Source: CAVQRB01 sp963715055
Lineage (GTDB): Bacteria; Pseudomonadota; Alphaproteobacteria; Rhodobacterales; Rhodobacteraceae
Direction: 5' to 3'
DNA: 64,000 nucleotides
Assembly: GCA_963715055.1 (NCBI GenBank)
Contig: CAVQRB010000023.1
Location: 92,668-156,667, forward strand
Shown: piece by piece, positions 47,745-56,734 of the stretch
How the letters are laid out: every line of letters begins with the position of its first letter
Numbering within the stretch: the stretch's first letter is position 1
Translations under genes and position numbers: made by a program
The notes under the pieces: generated by a model
Told to the model about the DNA's origin: nothing
Databases searched by the model: none
The model's input: the letters and a program-made list of their open reading frames with translations, nothing else

Positions 47745-47777
47745 GCCTCCGGCGGGGATATTTAGCGCCAGAAGAAG
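47745..47777. repeat. Intergenic repeat, copy 2 (SDR-surE gap)
   Basis: GCCTCCGGCGGGGATATTT followed by AGCGCCAGAAGAAG. It lies one base after the stop of the minus-strand SDR gene, so in transcript orientation it reads TTCTTCTGGC followed by AAATATCCCCGCCGGAGGC. It is nearly identical to the copy at 61836, which also directly follows a stop codon. Confidence 0.75.
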
Positions 47778-47778
47778 T

Positions 47779-48414
47779 TCAAAGCTGCGCGAGCAAGGCC
47801 TCGGCTGCCTTTTTGGGTGGGGTCAGGTCGGCGCGATCCTCTCCGGGAAAGAATCGCGCCCGGGTGGCCGTGGGCATCGGTGGGGGGGTGAGGATCCGCA
47901 CCTTTGGGCCAGTTTTCGCGGTTTCCAACTGCCAGCTGCGCGCCAAGGCGATTTGCGCGGCCTTGCTGGCCCCGTAGCTGCCAAAGAACTTCTCGCCCGC
48001 ACGTGGGTCGTCGAAGAAGACGGCCTGTCCGCGCTGACCGAGCAGTGGAGCGACAAAGGTGATGAGCGTTGCCGTTGCGGTGACATTGGCGGCCATGGAT
48101 TTGGCGAGGTCCTTGGCGTCGATGTGGTCGGTTGGGGCCAGCGGGGCCGCGTGCACCGCGCAGTGACACCACAGGTCGAGGCTCCCCCAGCGATCGAAGA
48201 TGCCGCGGCAGAGCGTCGCCATGGCATCGGTGTTGGTGATGTCCATGGGGGCGAGGGTGGCCTGCCCACCGCTGGCCTGGATCCGGTCGTCGAGTTCTTC
48301 AAGCGCGCCCGGCGTCTTTGCGACGGCGATGACATGATGGGTTGCGGCGAGGGCTTCGGCAAGGGCCGCGCCCAGCCCGCGGGAGGCGCCGGTGACGAGG
48401 GCTGTCTTGGTCAT
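47779..48414 (-). CDS. SDR family oxidoreductase
   Basis: 211 residues, short for a classical SDR. TGASRGLGAAL is the cofactor motif and YGASKAAQIAL the catalytic Tyr-x-x-x-Lys. The NNAG motif is altered (HCAVHAA). The protein ends soon after a PPPMPTATRARFFPG segment, lacking the usual C-terminal substrate loop. It follows purF by 27 bp on the same strand. Substrate unknown. Confidence 0.85.
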   Translation of the reverse strand: MTKTALVTGASRGLGAALAEALAATHHVIAVAKTPGALEELDDRIQASGGQATLAPMDITNTDAMATLCRGIFDRWGSLDLWCHCAVHAAPLAPTDHIDAKDLAKSMAANVTATATLITFVAPLLGQRGQAVFFDDPRAGEKFFGSYGASKAAQIALARSWQLETAKTGPKVRILTPPPMPTATRARFFPGEDRADLTPPKKAAEALLAQL

Positions 48415-48441
48415 GGGATCCGTCCTGTCCTGCGCGCAGAG

Positions 48442-49938
48442 CTATTCGGCGGCGGGTTTCATCTGAAAGCCGCTTTCGATCTGGTCGGCGGGTTTGACGG
48501 GGTATTCGCCCGAGAAGCACGCGTCGCAATACTGCGGCTGTTTCGGATTGCGTCCCTGCGCCTCGCCCACGGCACGGTAAAGGCCATCCAGTGAGATGAA
48601 GCGCAGGCTATCGACCTGCAGGTGATCCTTCATCTCCTCCTCGGACATGGTCGCGGCCAGCAGCTTCTCGCGCTGCGGTGTATCGACGCCGTAAAAGCAG
48701 GGCCAGGCGGTGGGCGGGGAGGCGATCCGGAAGTGGACCTCCTTGGCGCCGGCATCGAGGATCATCTCCTTGATCTTGCGCGAGGTTGTGCCGCGGACCA
48801 CGGAATCGTCCACCAGGATCACCCGCTTGCCCTGAATGAGCGCGCGGTTGACGTTGAGCTTGAGGCGCACGCCCATGTTGCGGATCTGCTCGGTGGGTTC
48901 GATGAAGGTGCGGCCCATGTACTGGTTGCGGATAATGCCCATGGCATAGGGAATGCCGGATTCCAGTGAGAAACCGATGGCCGCGGGCGTGCCGGAATCC
49001 GGGACCGGGCAGACGATGTCGGCGTCCACGGGCGCTTCCTTGGCCAGTTCGCGGCCGATGGCCTCGCGGGTCTCGTAGACCGAACGACCCCCGAGAATGG
49101 AGTCCGGCCGCGAGAAATAGACATGTTCGAAGATGCAGAAGCGCGGGGCCACGCGGCGGAATGGGAAGTTCGATTCCACACCTTTTTCGGTGATGACCAC
49201 CATTTCGCCCGGTTCGATCTCGCGCACGAATTCGGCACCGATGATATCGAGCGCACAGGTCTCCGAGCTCAGCGCCCAGCCGTCACCGACCTTGCCAAGC
49301 ACCAGCGGGCGTACGCCCAGCGGATCCCGCACGCCGATGAGCTTGGTGCGGGTCATGGCGACGACGGAAAACGCGCCTTCCACCCGCCGCAACGCGTCTT
49401 CCATGCGTTCGGGGATGTTGCGCTGCAAGGAGCGCGCCATCAGGTGGATGATGCATTCGCTGTCGGATGAGCTCTGAAAGATCGACCCGCGTTCGATCAG
49501 CTCGCGGCGCAGGGAATTGGCGTTGGTGATGTTGCCGTTATGCGCGATCGCCGCGCCGCCCATGGCAAACTCGCCGAAGAAGGGCTGTACGTCGCGTATC
49601 GCGGTCGGGCCTTTCGAGCCGGCGGTTGAATAGCGCACATGGCCGATGGCGAGCGCGCCGGGCAGGGTTTCCATCACCGCCTGACTGGTGAAATTGTCGC
49701 GCACGTAGCCGAAGCGGCGTGCGGACTGGAAGCCTTGCTCGGCATGGTAGCTGACGATGCCACCGGCTTCCTGACCGCGGTGTTGCAGCGCGTGCAGGCC
49801 GAGGGCTACGAAGTTCGCGGCCTCGGCCACGCCGATCACGCCGAAAATGCCGCATTCTTCCTTGAGTTTGTCCTCATCGCCCGCGTCACGCAGGTAGGAG
49901 GTGTCAAAAGGATGGGCGGGAGGCATCAGCTTGGACAA
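48442..49938 (-). CDS. purF: Amidophosphoribosyltransferase
   Basis: 498 residues; first committed step of purine synthesis. A short propeptide precedes the N-terminal nucleophile (KEECGIFGVIG, Cys29 before cleavage). The glutaminase part has HVRYSTAGSKG and NGNITNA, and the PRPP-binding motif is VILVDDSVVRGTTS. Translation probably starts at the TTG at 49938, because GGAG lies eight bases upstream; the ATG at 49926 is 20 bases away. The 180 bp upstream contain no gene. Confidence 0.95.
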   Translation of the reverse strand: MSKLMPPAHPFDTSYLRDAGDEDKLKEECGIFGVIGVAEAANFVALGLHALQHRGQEAGGIVSYHAEQGFQSARRFGYVRDNFTSQAVMETLPGALAIGHVRYSTAGSKGPTAIRDVQPFFGEFAMGGAAIAHNGNITNANSLRRELIERGSIFQSSSDSECIIHLMARSLQRNIPERMEDALRRVEGAFSVVAMTRTKLIGVRDPLGVRPLVLGKVGDGWALSSETCALDIIGAEFVREIEPGEMVVITEKGVESNFPFRRVAPRFCIFEHVYFSRPDSILGGRSVYETREAIGRELAKEAPVDADIVCPVPDSGTPAAIGFSLESGIPYAMGIIRNQYMGRTFIEPTEQIRNMGVRLKLNVNRALIQGKRVILVDDSVVRGTTSRKIKEMILDAGAKEVHFRIASPPTAWPCFYGVDTPQREKLLAATMSEEEMKDHLQVDSLRFISLDGLYRAVGEAQGRNPKQPQYCDACFSGEYPVKPADQIESGFQMKPAAE

Positions 49939-50119
49939 CGGGGCAGCTCCGAATCCGTTTCTTCGGTTGCGACCTATGTAGGGTCTGAAGGGTGCAGTGT
50001 CACGAAACTATCACGTGGACGCCGGGATTTGTCGCAGCAGCGCAATGCCTGCGCGTATTTGTGGGCCGATCCGATCATTAGTCGGCAAAATAGCGGTTCT
50101 CGGGCCAAGCCGCATCGCG

Positions 50120-50674
50120 TCAGGATGCGCAGTATCCGACGAGTTCTTCGTATTTGGAGGTCACCCACCCCAGTGCCTGTTCGGGTTCCGCGGCCTGAAT
50201 CTGGCCGGTGATGCGGGAGAATACGGCAGAGGAGCGGCTTTCATCGACGATCGAATAGCTCTCTCCAGTGATCACCGTGTCGTATACGAAGAAGGCAATC
50301 GCCACGAGCAGAAGCCCGCGGGCCACGCCGAAGATGAAGCCCAGCCCCTGGTCGACGCCGCCCAGGGCGGAGCGCTGGACCACGGAGGAAAAGAGTGGCG
50401 TGAAGAGCGACACGACAATCAGCGCCACGGCGAACACCGTGGCGAAGGCCGCGATGATCGACAACTCGCAGCTTTTTGCCAGTGTTTCGCCGACGACCGG
50501 GATTTCCTGCATCAGGGGCTCGACCTGCGGCGCGAAGAGAAAGCCCAGCATGGCCGCCGCGACCCAGCCGACGATGGCCATGAATTCGCGCACGATGCCG
50601 CGCCCGTAGGCAAGAAGCGCCGAGATGACCACAACCAGCGCGACCACGCCGTCGATGAGGGTGAAACCGTCCAT
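50120..50674 (-). CDS. cvpA: CvpA family membrane protein
   Basis: 184 residues with four predicted membrane helices in the first 120 residues (beginning TLIDGVVALVVVISALLAYG; GIVREFMAIVGWVAAAMLGF) and a soluble tail. CvpA proteins are linked to colicin V production and, more generally, to envelope function. It lies between radA and purF, the usual arrangement, on the minus strand. Confidence 0.9.
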   Translation of the reverse strand: MDGFTLIDGVVALVVVISALLAYGRGIVREFMAIVGWVAAAMLGFLFAPQVEPLMQEIPVVGETLAKSCELSIIAAFATVFAVALIVVSLFTPLFSSVVQRSALGGVDQGLGFIFGVARGLLLVAIAFFVYDTVITGESYSIVDESRSSAVFSRITGQIQAAEPEQALGWVTSKYEELVGYCAS

Positions 50675-50701
50675 TGCTCGTCTTGCCTTTCCTCGCGGCG
50701 T

Positions 50702-52063
50702 TCAGCCTGCGCCAAAGATTTCACCGACAAAGCCCGTCAGGTCGCCCATGGTGTTGAGCGAAATGCCGGGAATGTCGACGGCTTTGCCTCCGCTGGGGGC
50801 AATCGCGCTGGTGAAACCAAGTTTTTGCGCTTCTTTCAACCTGTTTTCTGTCTGGGTGGCGGGACGGAGCGCACCGGAGAGGCTGATTTCACCGAAAACT
50901 ACGGTGTCGGCGGGCAGGGCGGCGTCTTCCCGCGCAGAGAGCAGGGCCGCCGCCACCGCAAGATCGGCGGCGGGTTCGGAGACCTTCAGCCCGCCTGCCA
51001 CGTTGAGGTAGACATCGAGACCCGCAAAGGGGATGCCGCAGCGCGCCTCCAGCACCGCAAGGATCATCGCGAGCCTGCCGCCGTCCCATCCCACCACGGT
51101 ACGCCGTGCCTGCGCATGCGGTGAGGGGGCGACAAGGGCCTGAAATTCCACCAGAACCGGCCGGGTGCCTTCGACGCCGGCAAAGACCACCGACCCGGGC
51201 GATGGTTCGCCACGCTCCGACAGAAAGAGCGCCGAGGGGTTCGAGACCTCCGCGAGCCCCGCGCCAGTCATTTCGAAGACGCCGATCTCATCGGCAGGGC
51301 CGAAGCGGTTCTTCACCGCGCGCAGGATGCGGAACTGGTGCCCGCGCTCGCCTTCGAAATAAAGCACGGTGTCGACCATATGTTCCACCACTCGGGGGCC
51401 CGCGATCTGGCCATCCTTGGTGACGTGGCCCACCAGAATGACGCTCACGCCCTTGCGCTTGGCGAAATTGGTCAGCTCATGCGCCGAGGCGCGGACCTGG
51501 CTGACCGAGCCTGGGGCCAATTCCACGTTGTCGGCCCACATGGTCTGGATCGAATCGATGATCGCGAGATGCGGTCTTTCTTCCTCCAGCGTGGTCAGGA
51601 TGTCGCGCAGGTTGGTTTCAGCCGCGAGTTTCACCGGCGCATCCGAGAGCCCGAGCCGCTGGGCGCGCATTCGGACCTGGGCAGAGGCCTCCTCGCCCGA
51701 GACATAGATCGTCTTGAGCCCCGAGCGCGCGAATTGCGCCGCCGCCTGCAGGAGCAGGGTGGATTTGCCGATGCCGGGGTCGCCGCCCACCAGGATGGCG
51801 GAGGAGGGCACGAGACCCCCACCCAGCACCCGGTCGAGCTCGTCGATGCCCGAGTGGGTGCGCGGCGGCGGGGTTTCCTCGGTCGAAAGGTCGGTGAGCG
51901 TCAGCGCTGCGCCGCGCTTGCGGCCCAGCGACTTCGCGGGTCCGGCGGAGATGCCCGCATCCTCGGAGATCGTGTTCCACGCGCCGCAAGCCTCGCAGCG
52001 ACCGGCCCATTTGGTGGTGACGTTGCCGCAGGCAGCACATGAATAGGAAGGGGATTTTGCCAT
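50702..52063 (-). CDS. radA: DNA repair protein RadA
   Basis: 453 residues; RecA-like ATPase assisting branch migration in recombination. The N-terminal zinc finger is CAACGNV with RCEACGAW, Walker A is GGDPGIGKSTLLLQ, the RadA motif is KNRFG, and the C-terminus is the Lon-like domain (YLNVAGGLKVSEPAADLAVA). Length is normal. It starts 31 bp after the pqiA-like gene. Confidence 0.95.
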   Translation of the reverse strand: MAKSPSYSCAACGNVTTKWAGRCEACGAWNTISEDAGISAGPAKSLGRKRGAALTLTDLSTEETPPPRTHSGIDELDRVLGGGLVPSSAILVGGDPGIGKSTLLLQAAAQFARSGLKTIYVSGEEASAQVRMRAQRLGLSDAPVKLAAETNLRDILTTLEEERPHLAIIDSIQTMWADNVELAPGSVSQVRASAHELTNFAKRKGVSVILVGHVTKDGQIAGPRVVEHMVDTVLYFEGERGHQFRILRAVKNRFGPADEIGVFEMTGAGLAEVSNPSALFLSERGEPSPGSVVFAGVEGTRPVLVEFQALVAPSPHAQARRTVVGWDGGRLAMILAVLEARCGIPFAGLDVYLNVAGGLKVSEPAADLAVAAALLSAREDAALPADTVVFGEISLSGALRPATQTENRLKEAQKLGFTSAIAPSGGKAVDIPGISLNTMGDLTGFVGEIFGAG

Positions 52064-52094
52064 GGTGTCGGTGTGCCCCAGACGCGGGTCTGCG

Positions 52095-52562
52095 TCAATT
52101 GCGCTGGGCTTCGGTGCGCCAGCCGATCAACAGCGAGGCGAGGATCAGCGCGGTGAAGAGATAGAGGCCCCAGGCGATCTCGACCCGGCCGACGCCGATG
52201 CCCTTGGTGATCACCACATAGAGGGCAATCAGGAACACATCCGCCATCGCCAGTTTGCCCATGATCTGGATCGGCTTGAGCAGCCTTTGCGAGGCCAGAC
52301 CGAAGTGGATGAGCGCAAGGCCGACGGTCTTGAGGTAGGGCGCCACAAGGGCGAAGAAGGTGACTACGAGCGCCAGGAAGATGTCGGTGCGCCAGAGCGC
52401 CTGCAATCCGGTAAGGATCGAGATTTCGCTGAGCGAGAAGAGCGGCAGGAGACCGGCGCGCATCAGCGGCGCTGCCCAGGCGATGGGATAGAGGATCAGC
52501 AGCGAGAGGTTGAGGGCGCGGAGCATGGGGCGGAGTTGGGGGTTCTTGGGGAGGTCTGTCAA
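52095..52562 (-). CDS. Paraquat-inducible protein A (PqiA) family membrane protein
   Basis: 155 residues, one PqiA domain with four membrane helices. The typical segments are LFSLSEISILTGLQALW, VAPYLKTVGLAL and KLAMADVFLIALYVV. PqiA-type proteins act with MCE-domain lipid-transport systems; the mlaF-mlaE pair lies about 3.4 kb away beyond an inserted segment, which may have split a once-contiguous block. That last point is inference. Confidence 0.85.
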   Translation of the reverse strand: MTDLPKNPQLRPMLRALNLSLLILYPIAWAAPLMRAGLLPLFSLSEISILTGLQALWRTDIFLALVVTFFALVAPYLKTVGLALIHFGLASQRLLKPIQIMGKLAMADVFLIALYVVITKGIGVGRVEIAWGLYLFTALILASLLIGWRTEAQRN

Positions 52563-53043
52563 GGCGCAGGTCCGAGTCGCATGTCCGCCGCCGCAACGGC
52601 ACCGCGCGGCGGGTCTGCGACGATTCAGGTTAACGCGTTGAAATCACTCCATCCGCAACGTCGGTATCACGTCGGTATTCTATCATTATCGCGTCGGTGT
52701 TTTCGGCGGTTTCGGGGGCGATTGACAGGGCGCGCGGGGGGCTCGGAAGATGGAGGGTTTGCGCGACTGTCACATGGCCAGCGTGTTGCCGCACAAGGCC
52801 GTGCCGGTTTGCCGCGCCGCGACGTCGCCTGCGTGTCGGGTGTCCATGGGCATTGTCGGTCCAGCTTCTATGTTTTCTGTGCGGACTTGGCCGCCATTCG
52901 TTTCAGTGCCTAACTCAGAAGCTTGATAAACCTTTGCTGCTGCGGACAAACCGGCCTTTAGTAGTGGTCAACCGTTTTGGGAGCAGTTACTTAATCGCTA
53001 ACGCGCTGTAAAATACAACCATCATCCAATCGCGGAAGGCTTA
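52563..53043. other. 481-bp gap with three phased CGTCGGTRT repeats
   Basis: No open frame here looks coding. CGTCGGTAT occurs at 52659 and 52670, and CGTCGGTGT at 52692. The start spacings are 11 and 22 bp, so the copies sit on one face of the helix with one position skipped. They lie about 100-140 bp upstream of the pqiA-like start and may be binding sites. To the right the sequence becomes richer in A and T, leading into the accessory segment. Confidence 0.4.
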
Positions 53044-54147
53044 ATGCTCAAGATACGAATTATTTTGGCTGTCGTGGTGTTGTCTGTTTCGGCCTGCGCG
53101 CCCGCGCCCGAACTTATTGGGATCGATAACCCGGAAGTTCCGACAAGATCGATCGTAGATGCGACTAGGCACAAGGTTTTCATTGCAACGACGCGGCAGG
53201 ATACGGAGGTTGTCGGGGCATTATTCTCTGACCTTCGAGCAGATGAACTGGGCTTGGCTTCTGTCCAAGTATCGGTGCCGCCAACGCATGTAACTGGCGC
53301 ATTGGAACGACCAAAATCATTGCCACCGGATCCCAGAACAGAATTCGCAGTTATTGATCCCATAATATACCAATCGGAAAACGCCTTTGTGTCATCCATA
53401 AATGACGCGTTGCGGTCTCGATCACCTTCGCAACGGGAATTGCTCATGTTCGTGCACGGCTACAACATGACGACAAGCGACGCCATCCTGCAGATCGGGC
53501 AGTTTGTTGAAGACAGTGGTTTTGAAGGTGTCCCAGTCTTGTTCACGTGGGCTTCGGCGGGACGTTTGTCACGGTATGTATACGATCTTAACAGCGCGTT
53601 GATTGCGCGTCCTCTCCTGATCGACGCTGCGGAAATCCTCAATAGGAGCAATGCAACCAAATTTCATATTTTTGCTCACTCTATGGGTGGCTTTTTGACA
53701 ATGGAAGCTATCGTTGACGCCTCTCAGAAAGGAGAGTTCAATAGAACGGGTCGAATGCAAAATGTAATCCTCGCATCACCGGATATCGATTTGGATCTGT
53801 TTCGATCGCAGATGGGTGAAATCAATTCTTCTTTTGACAGATTTTTTGTTCTGCTGTCGAAAGATGATCCCGCACTTAGTGCGTCCCGACGCATTGCTGG
53901 TGGTGTGCCACGTGTTGGCGCGACCGACGTAGAGGCTCTCGGCTCATTGGGTGTTACTGCAATTGACCTATCTCGAGTCGAAGATTCGAGAACAGGCAGC
54001 CACTCAAAATTTTCGGGATCACCAGATATCGTGAAAATGATCGGTACCGGGCTTAACGATGCTCCGGGATATGGCTCAAATCGACGAACAGTTTTGGATC
54101 AATTACTCGGAGATCTGCCCGTTCGAGTTGTCACTGGAGTTAACTGA
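53044..54147 (+). CDS. DUF900-type alpha/beta hydrolase lipoprotein
   Basis: 367 residues. Lipoprotein signal with VSAC (cysteine near residue 18). The hydrolase region shows LMFVHGYNMTTSDAILQ, then VLFTWASAGRLSRYVYDLNSA (in part FTWASAGRL), and the nucleophile elbow AHSMGG with serine near residue 213; a distal SHSKFSG may hold the catalytic histidine. This is the DUF900 pattern. By eye it is clearly AT-richer than its neighbours and opposite in strand to the flanking housekeeping genes, which suggests horizontal acquisition. Substrate unknown. Confidence 0.85.
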   Translation: MLKIRIILAVVVLSVSACAPAPELIGIDNPEVPTRSIVDATRHKVFIATTRQDTEVVGALFSDLRADELGLASVQVSVPPTHVTGALERPKSLPPDPRTEFAVIDPIIYQSENAFVSSINDALRSRSPSQRELLMFVHGYNMTTSDAILQIGQFVEDSGFEGVPVLFTWASAGRLSRYVYDLNSALIARPLLIDAAEILNRSNATKFHIFAHSMGGFLTMEAIVDASQKGEFNRTGRMQNVILASPDIDLDLFRSQMGEINSSFDRFFVLLSKDDPALSASRRIAGGVPRVGATDVEALGSLGVTAIDLSRVEDSRTGSHSKFSGSPDIVKMIGTGLNDAPGYGSNRRTVLDQLLGDLPVRVVTGVN

Positions 54148-54194
54148 GCAAACTCTAGGGTTTGTGGGTAAGCGCAATGCCAGCATTGGGCTTA

Positions 54195-54425
54195 TTTTGT
54201 TGAAAAACTCGCGCTTGATCGAAGGGTGCCGCACTGATTCAATTCTGACAATGGGCGGGAGGATTGGCGATGATGGGACCACGGCAGGAAGCACAACCGG
54301 CGCTGTTCTACGAGTTCTCGCTGGAGGATCATCTCCCGCAAGACTACCTGCTGCGCTACTACGGCCACCGGATGACTTGCGGCTCCTCTCGGCGTTGTTT
54401 TATATCGGCTGAGTTCACAACCTGA
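54195..54425 (+). pseudogene. 5' remnant of an IS1182-type transposase
   Basis: From the ATG at 54270 the frame reads MMGPRQEAQPALFYEFSLED followed by HLPQDYLLR, the N-terminus of a common IS1182-type transposase. The match stops after about 31 residues and unrelated codons run to a stop at 54425. The upstream bases from about 54195 (TTGTTGAAAAACTC) look like the element's leader. Only one end is left, so the element is dead. It sits between two accessory genes. Confidence 0.7.
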
Positions 54426-54575
54426 AGATGAACAAAAGGCAATGCTCCGGTCGGGCATTTGATTAATGTTGACAAATAATTCAGTTCGTATCTGTGATTA
54501 ATTGATGCACAATCAGAGCGCGTCCAACCAGCAGAACAGGCAAACGTCGCAACCATTTTATGTGGGTGGCCTAAA

Positions 54576-55274
54576 ATGTCTAACATGATGAACCCAAAAG
54601 ACTTCGCCCCTTCCAAGTGGGTCAGGGCAGCACTGCTTTCTCTCTTCATGGCGGGTGTCGGCGCAGTGGCCGCATCCGCTGCCGTTCTCGATTTCACGGC
54701 GACCTTCCAGCACGACGGCACCGGTGCGGCCGTTGACCTGACGCCCTTCATGCCCGCGGATACGCCGATCAGCCTGGCCTTCCGGCTTGATGTCGGCCCG
54801 GGCACGGCGGTTAGCTTCCCGTCCCTCTCTCCAGTGTCAGGCAGCTTAACTTGGACTGGTCAGCCATCGACTTCTCTTACCTTTGACACTGCCGAAGTGT
54901 CTGTCGTCTTCGTTCTCGGGGTTGGTCTGACGGTTTACACGACCTCACCGGTAGTCGGCGACAAACAAATCAGCAGGCTTTACATGAACTGGCTGACCGC
55001 GGAGAACGCCTTGACCACGACCAAATCACTGTTCGAGATATTGAGTGACGGATCCGCTTCCCTCTTTGATCTCGGCATCGGCATCAAGAGCAGTAACGGA
55101 ACCGAAGTTTTCAATTACGCAAGTGCCATCCGGTCATCCTCGATCACCGATCCGAACTTGAGCCCGGTTCCCCTGCCTGCGGCCTTGCCCTTGCTTGGAG
55201 CTGGTATCGCCGCAATCGGTGGTTTGCGCATCTTGCGGCGACGCAAGCCAGCCGGGTCAACGCCGGGGTCTTGA
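54576..55274 (+). CDS. VPLPA-CTERM sorting-domain exported protein
   Basis: 232 residues. The N-terminal signal peptide (hydrophobic core ALLSLFMAGVGAVAASA) ends at ASAA. The mature region is Thr/Ser-rich and beta-like with no cysteine. The C-terminus has VPLPAALPLLGAGIAAIGGL followed by the basic cluster RRRK, the complete exosortase-type tripartite sorting signal (VPLPA-CTERM). The protein should be processed and placed on the surface or in an extracellular matrix by an exosortase encoded elsewhere. The 150 bp upstream hold a TTGACA at 54469 that could serve as a -35 box. Confidence 0.85.
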   Translation: MSNMMNPKDFAPSKWVRAALLSLFMAGVGAVAASAAVLDFTATFQHDGTGAAVDLTPFMPADTPISLAFRLDVGPGTAVSFPSLSPVSGSLTWTGQPSTSLTFDTAEVSVVFVLGVGLTVYTTSPVVGDKQISRLYMNWLTAENALTTTKSLFEILSDGSASLFDLGIGIKSSNGTEVFNYASAIRSSSITDPNLSPVPLPAALPLLGAGIAAIGGLRILRRRKPAGSTPGS

Positions 55275-55987
55275 CCTTCGGATATTTGTCTGGCCGACCG
55301 GCCAATAATGATTGGCCGCATCGAATAACGCAGTCGGTGGGCAAGGCGTTATAAGGCCCCGCTTTCCTTGAATCTGCGGGGCGACGGCCAGCACGGCGTT
55401 GCGGGCGTCGCGCGCGAGCATCATCTCCCGATCGTCTTCGTCGCGAACTTGTCAATGCAAGAAACTTCCGGATTTCTCGTTCATCTGCACTCCTTAACGC
55501 CTTCGATGAACCAGATATTCTTTGTTTGGGTGGTATCTCGGCTATCCCTTCGCACTACTCCTGGTGTGCGCAGCTGCGGCTGGACACGTCTCGTACATGT
55601 GGAAAAAAGGGTAGCTGCATTATTTGCGCGAGTGTTTTTTGCGTTGGCGCACTCGTTATTCGCTGAAGGGCAGCGACCATGTACAGAACAAGTATCCGTT
55701 TCTGGGCTCGAAGCAGGCGACCAGCAACGTTGAACAAGCAACCTGGGCGCGTGTCGCGCTACGAGGAGAGTGTCAAAAACGGTCATTTTTGGCGCTGCCC
55801 GCTGACGAACGAAAACCTTTGAAAATTCTAGTGCCACAAACCCTTGGCAAAACCTTTGTTGGTTTCGTCGCGTTTTTGGCCGTACCACGAAGAGCCAACA
55901 TTCGCGCGCAACGCAGCATCTGGTGCATTGCCCAAACATGCAAACCGGCTGTGTCCCTGAAATTGAACCCGTGTCCGGCGATCCCGC
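55275..55987. other. 713-bp gap with no recognised gene
   Basis: The open frames here (plus 55368-55733, minus 55481-55939) have no family features and poor codon usage. The left 180 bp are GC-rich and the remainder is AT-richer. The minus-strand frame over 55280-55455 (ARDARNAVLAVAPQIQG) might be a gene remnant but is not identified. This is the right end of the accessory segment. Confidence 0.45.
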
Positions 55988-56734
55988 CTAGCGCACCGCC
56001 TCGATCGGGCCCTCTGCGCGGCCGTGGATGAACTGGTCGAGATAGGGGTTGCCGCTGTGGTCCATCTCGACCACCGGGCCGGACCATTGGATCACGCCTT
56101 CGTGCAGCATGGCGATGTTGTCGGCGATGGCGCGCACGGAGGTCATGTCATGGGTGATGGTCATGGCGGTGGCGCCCATCTCCACGACGATCTCGCGGAT
56201 CAGGTCATTGATGACGCCCGCCATGATCGGATCGAGGCCGGTGGTGGGTTCGTCGAAGAAGATGATCTCCGGCTCGGCGGCGATGGCGCGGGCGAGGCCG
56301 ACGCGCTTCTGCATGCCGCCCGACAATTCCGCTGGGAAGCGGTCGGCGACGTCCGGTTTGAGGCCCACGCGGCGGAGTTTTTCGATGGCGATCTCGCGGG
56401 CCTCGTCGAGCGGGCGTTTGAGCGAGCCGCGCAGCAGGCGGAAGGCCACATTCTGCCAGACCGGCAGGCTGTCGAAGAGTGCGCCGCCCTGAAACAGCAT
56501 CCCGAAACGGGCGAGGAAGGCGTCGCGGTCGCCTTCCCTTACATCCTTGCCGTCAATGGTGATGGTGCCGCTGTCGGGCTGCACCAGGCCGAGGATACAT
56601 TTGATGGCGATGGACTTACCGGTGCCGGAGCCGCCGATGATCACCATGGAGGTGCCGGTGGGCACCTCGAGGTTCAGCCCGCGCAGGACCCGGTTCGAGC
56701 CGAAGGCCTTGTGGATGTCGTCCATGCGGATCAT
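55988..56734 (-). CDS. MlaF-like ABC transporter ATP-binding protein
   Basis: 248 residues; ATPase of the MlaFEDB-type phospholipid transport system. Walker A GGSGTGKSIAIKC, signature LSGGMQKRVGLARAI and Walker B IIFFDEPTTGLDPI are intact. The start at 56734 overlaps the permease stop and begins [12 protein letters not shown]; the longer frame lies inside the permease gene. No mlaD/MCE gene is in the window. Confidence 0.92.
   Translation of the reverse strand: MIRMDDIHKAFGSNRVLRGLNLEVPTGTSMVIIGGSGTGKSIAIKCILGLVQPDSGTITIDGKDVREGDRDAFLARFGMLFQGGALFDSLPVWQNVAFRLLRGSLKRPLDEAREIAIEKLRRVGLKPDVADRFPAELSGGMQKRVGLARAIAAEPEIIFFDEPTTGLDPIMAGVINDLIREIVVEMGATAMTITHDMTSVRAIADNIAMLHEGVIQWSGPVVEMDHSGNPYLDQFIHGRAEGPIEAVR

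Noticed and set aside
52697..53011. 104-codon plus-strand frame upstream of the DUF900 gene
   Set aside because: No homology features, no ribosome site, and it would overlap the phased repeat region and promoter.
55481..55939. 152-codon minus-strand frame in the 713-bp gap
   Set aside because: Cysteine- and arginine-rich translation with no signal, motif or ribosome site, and unlike neighbouring codon use.
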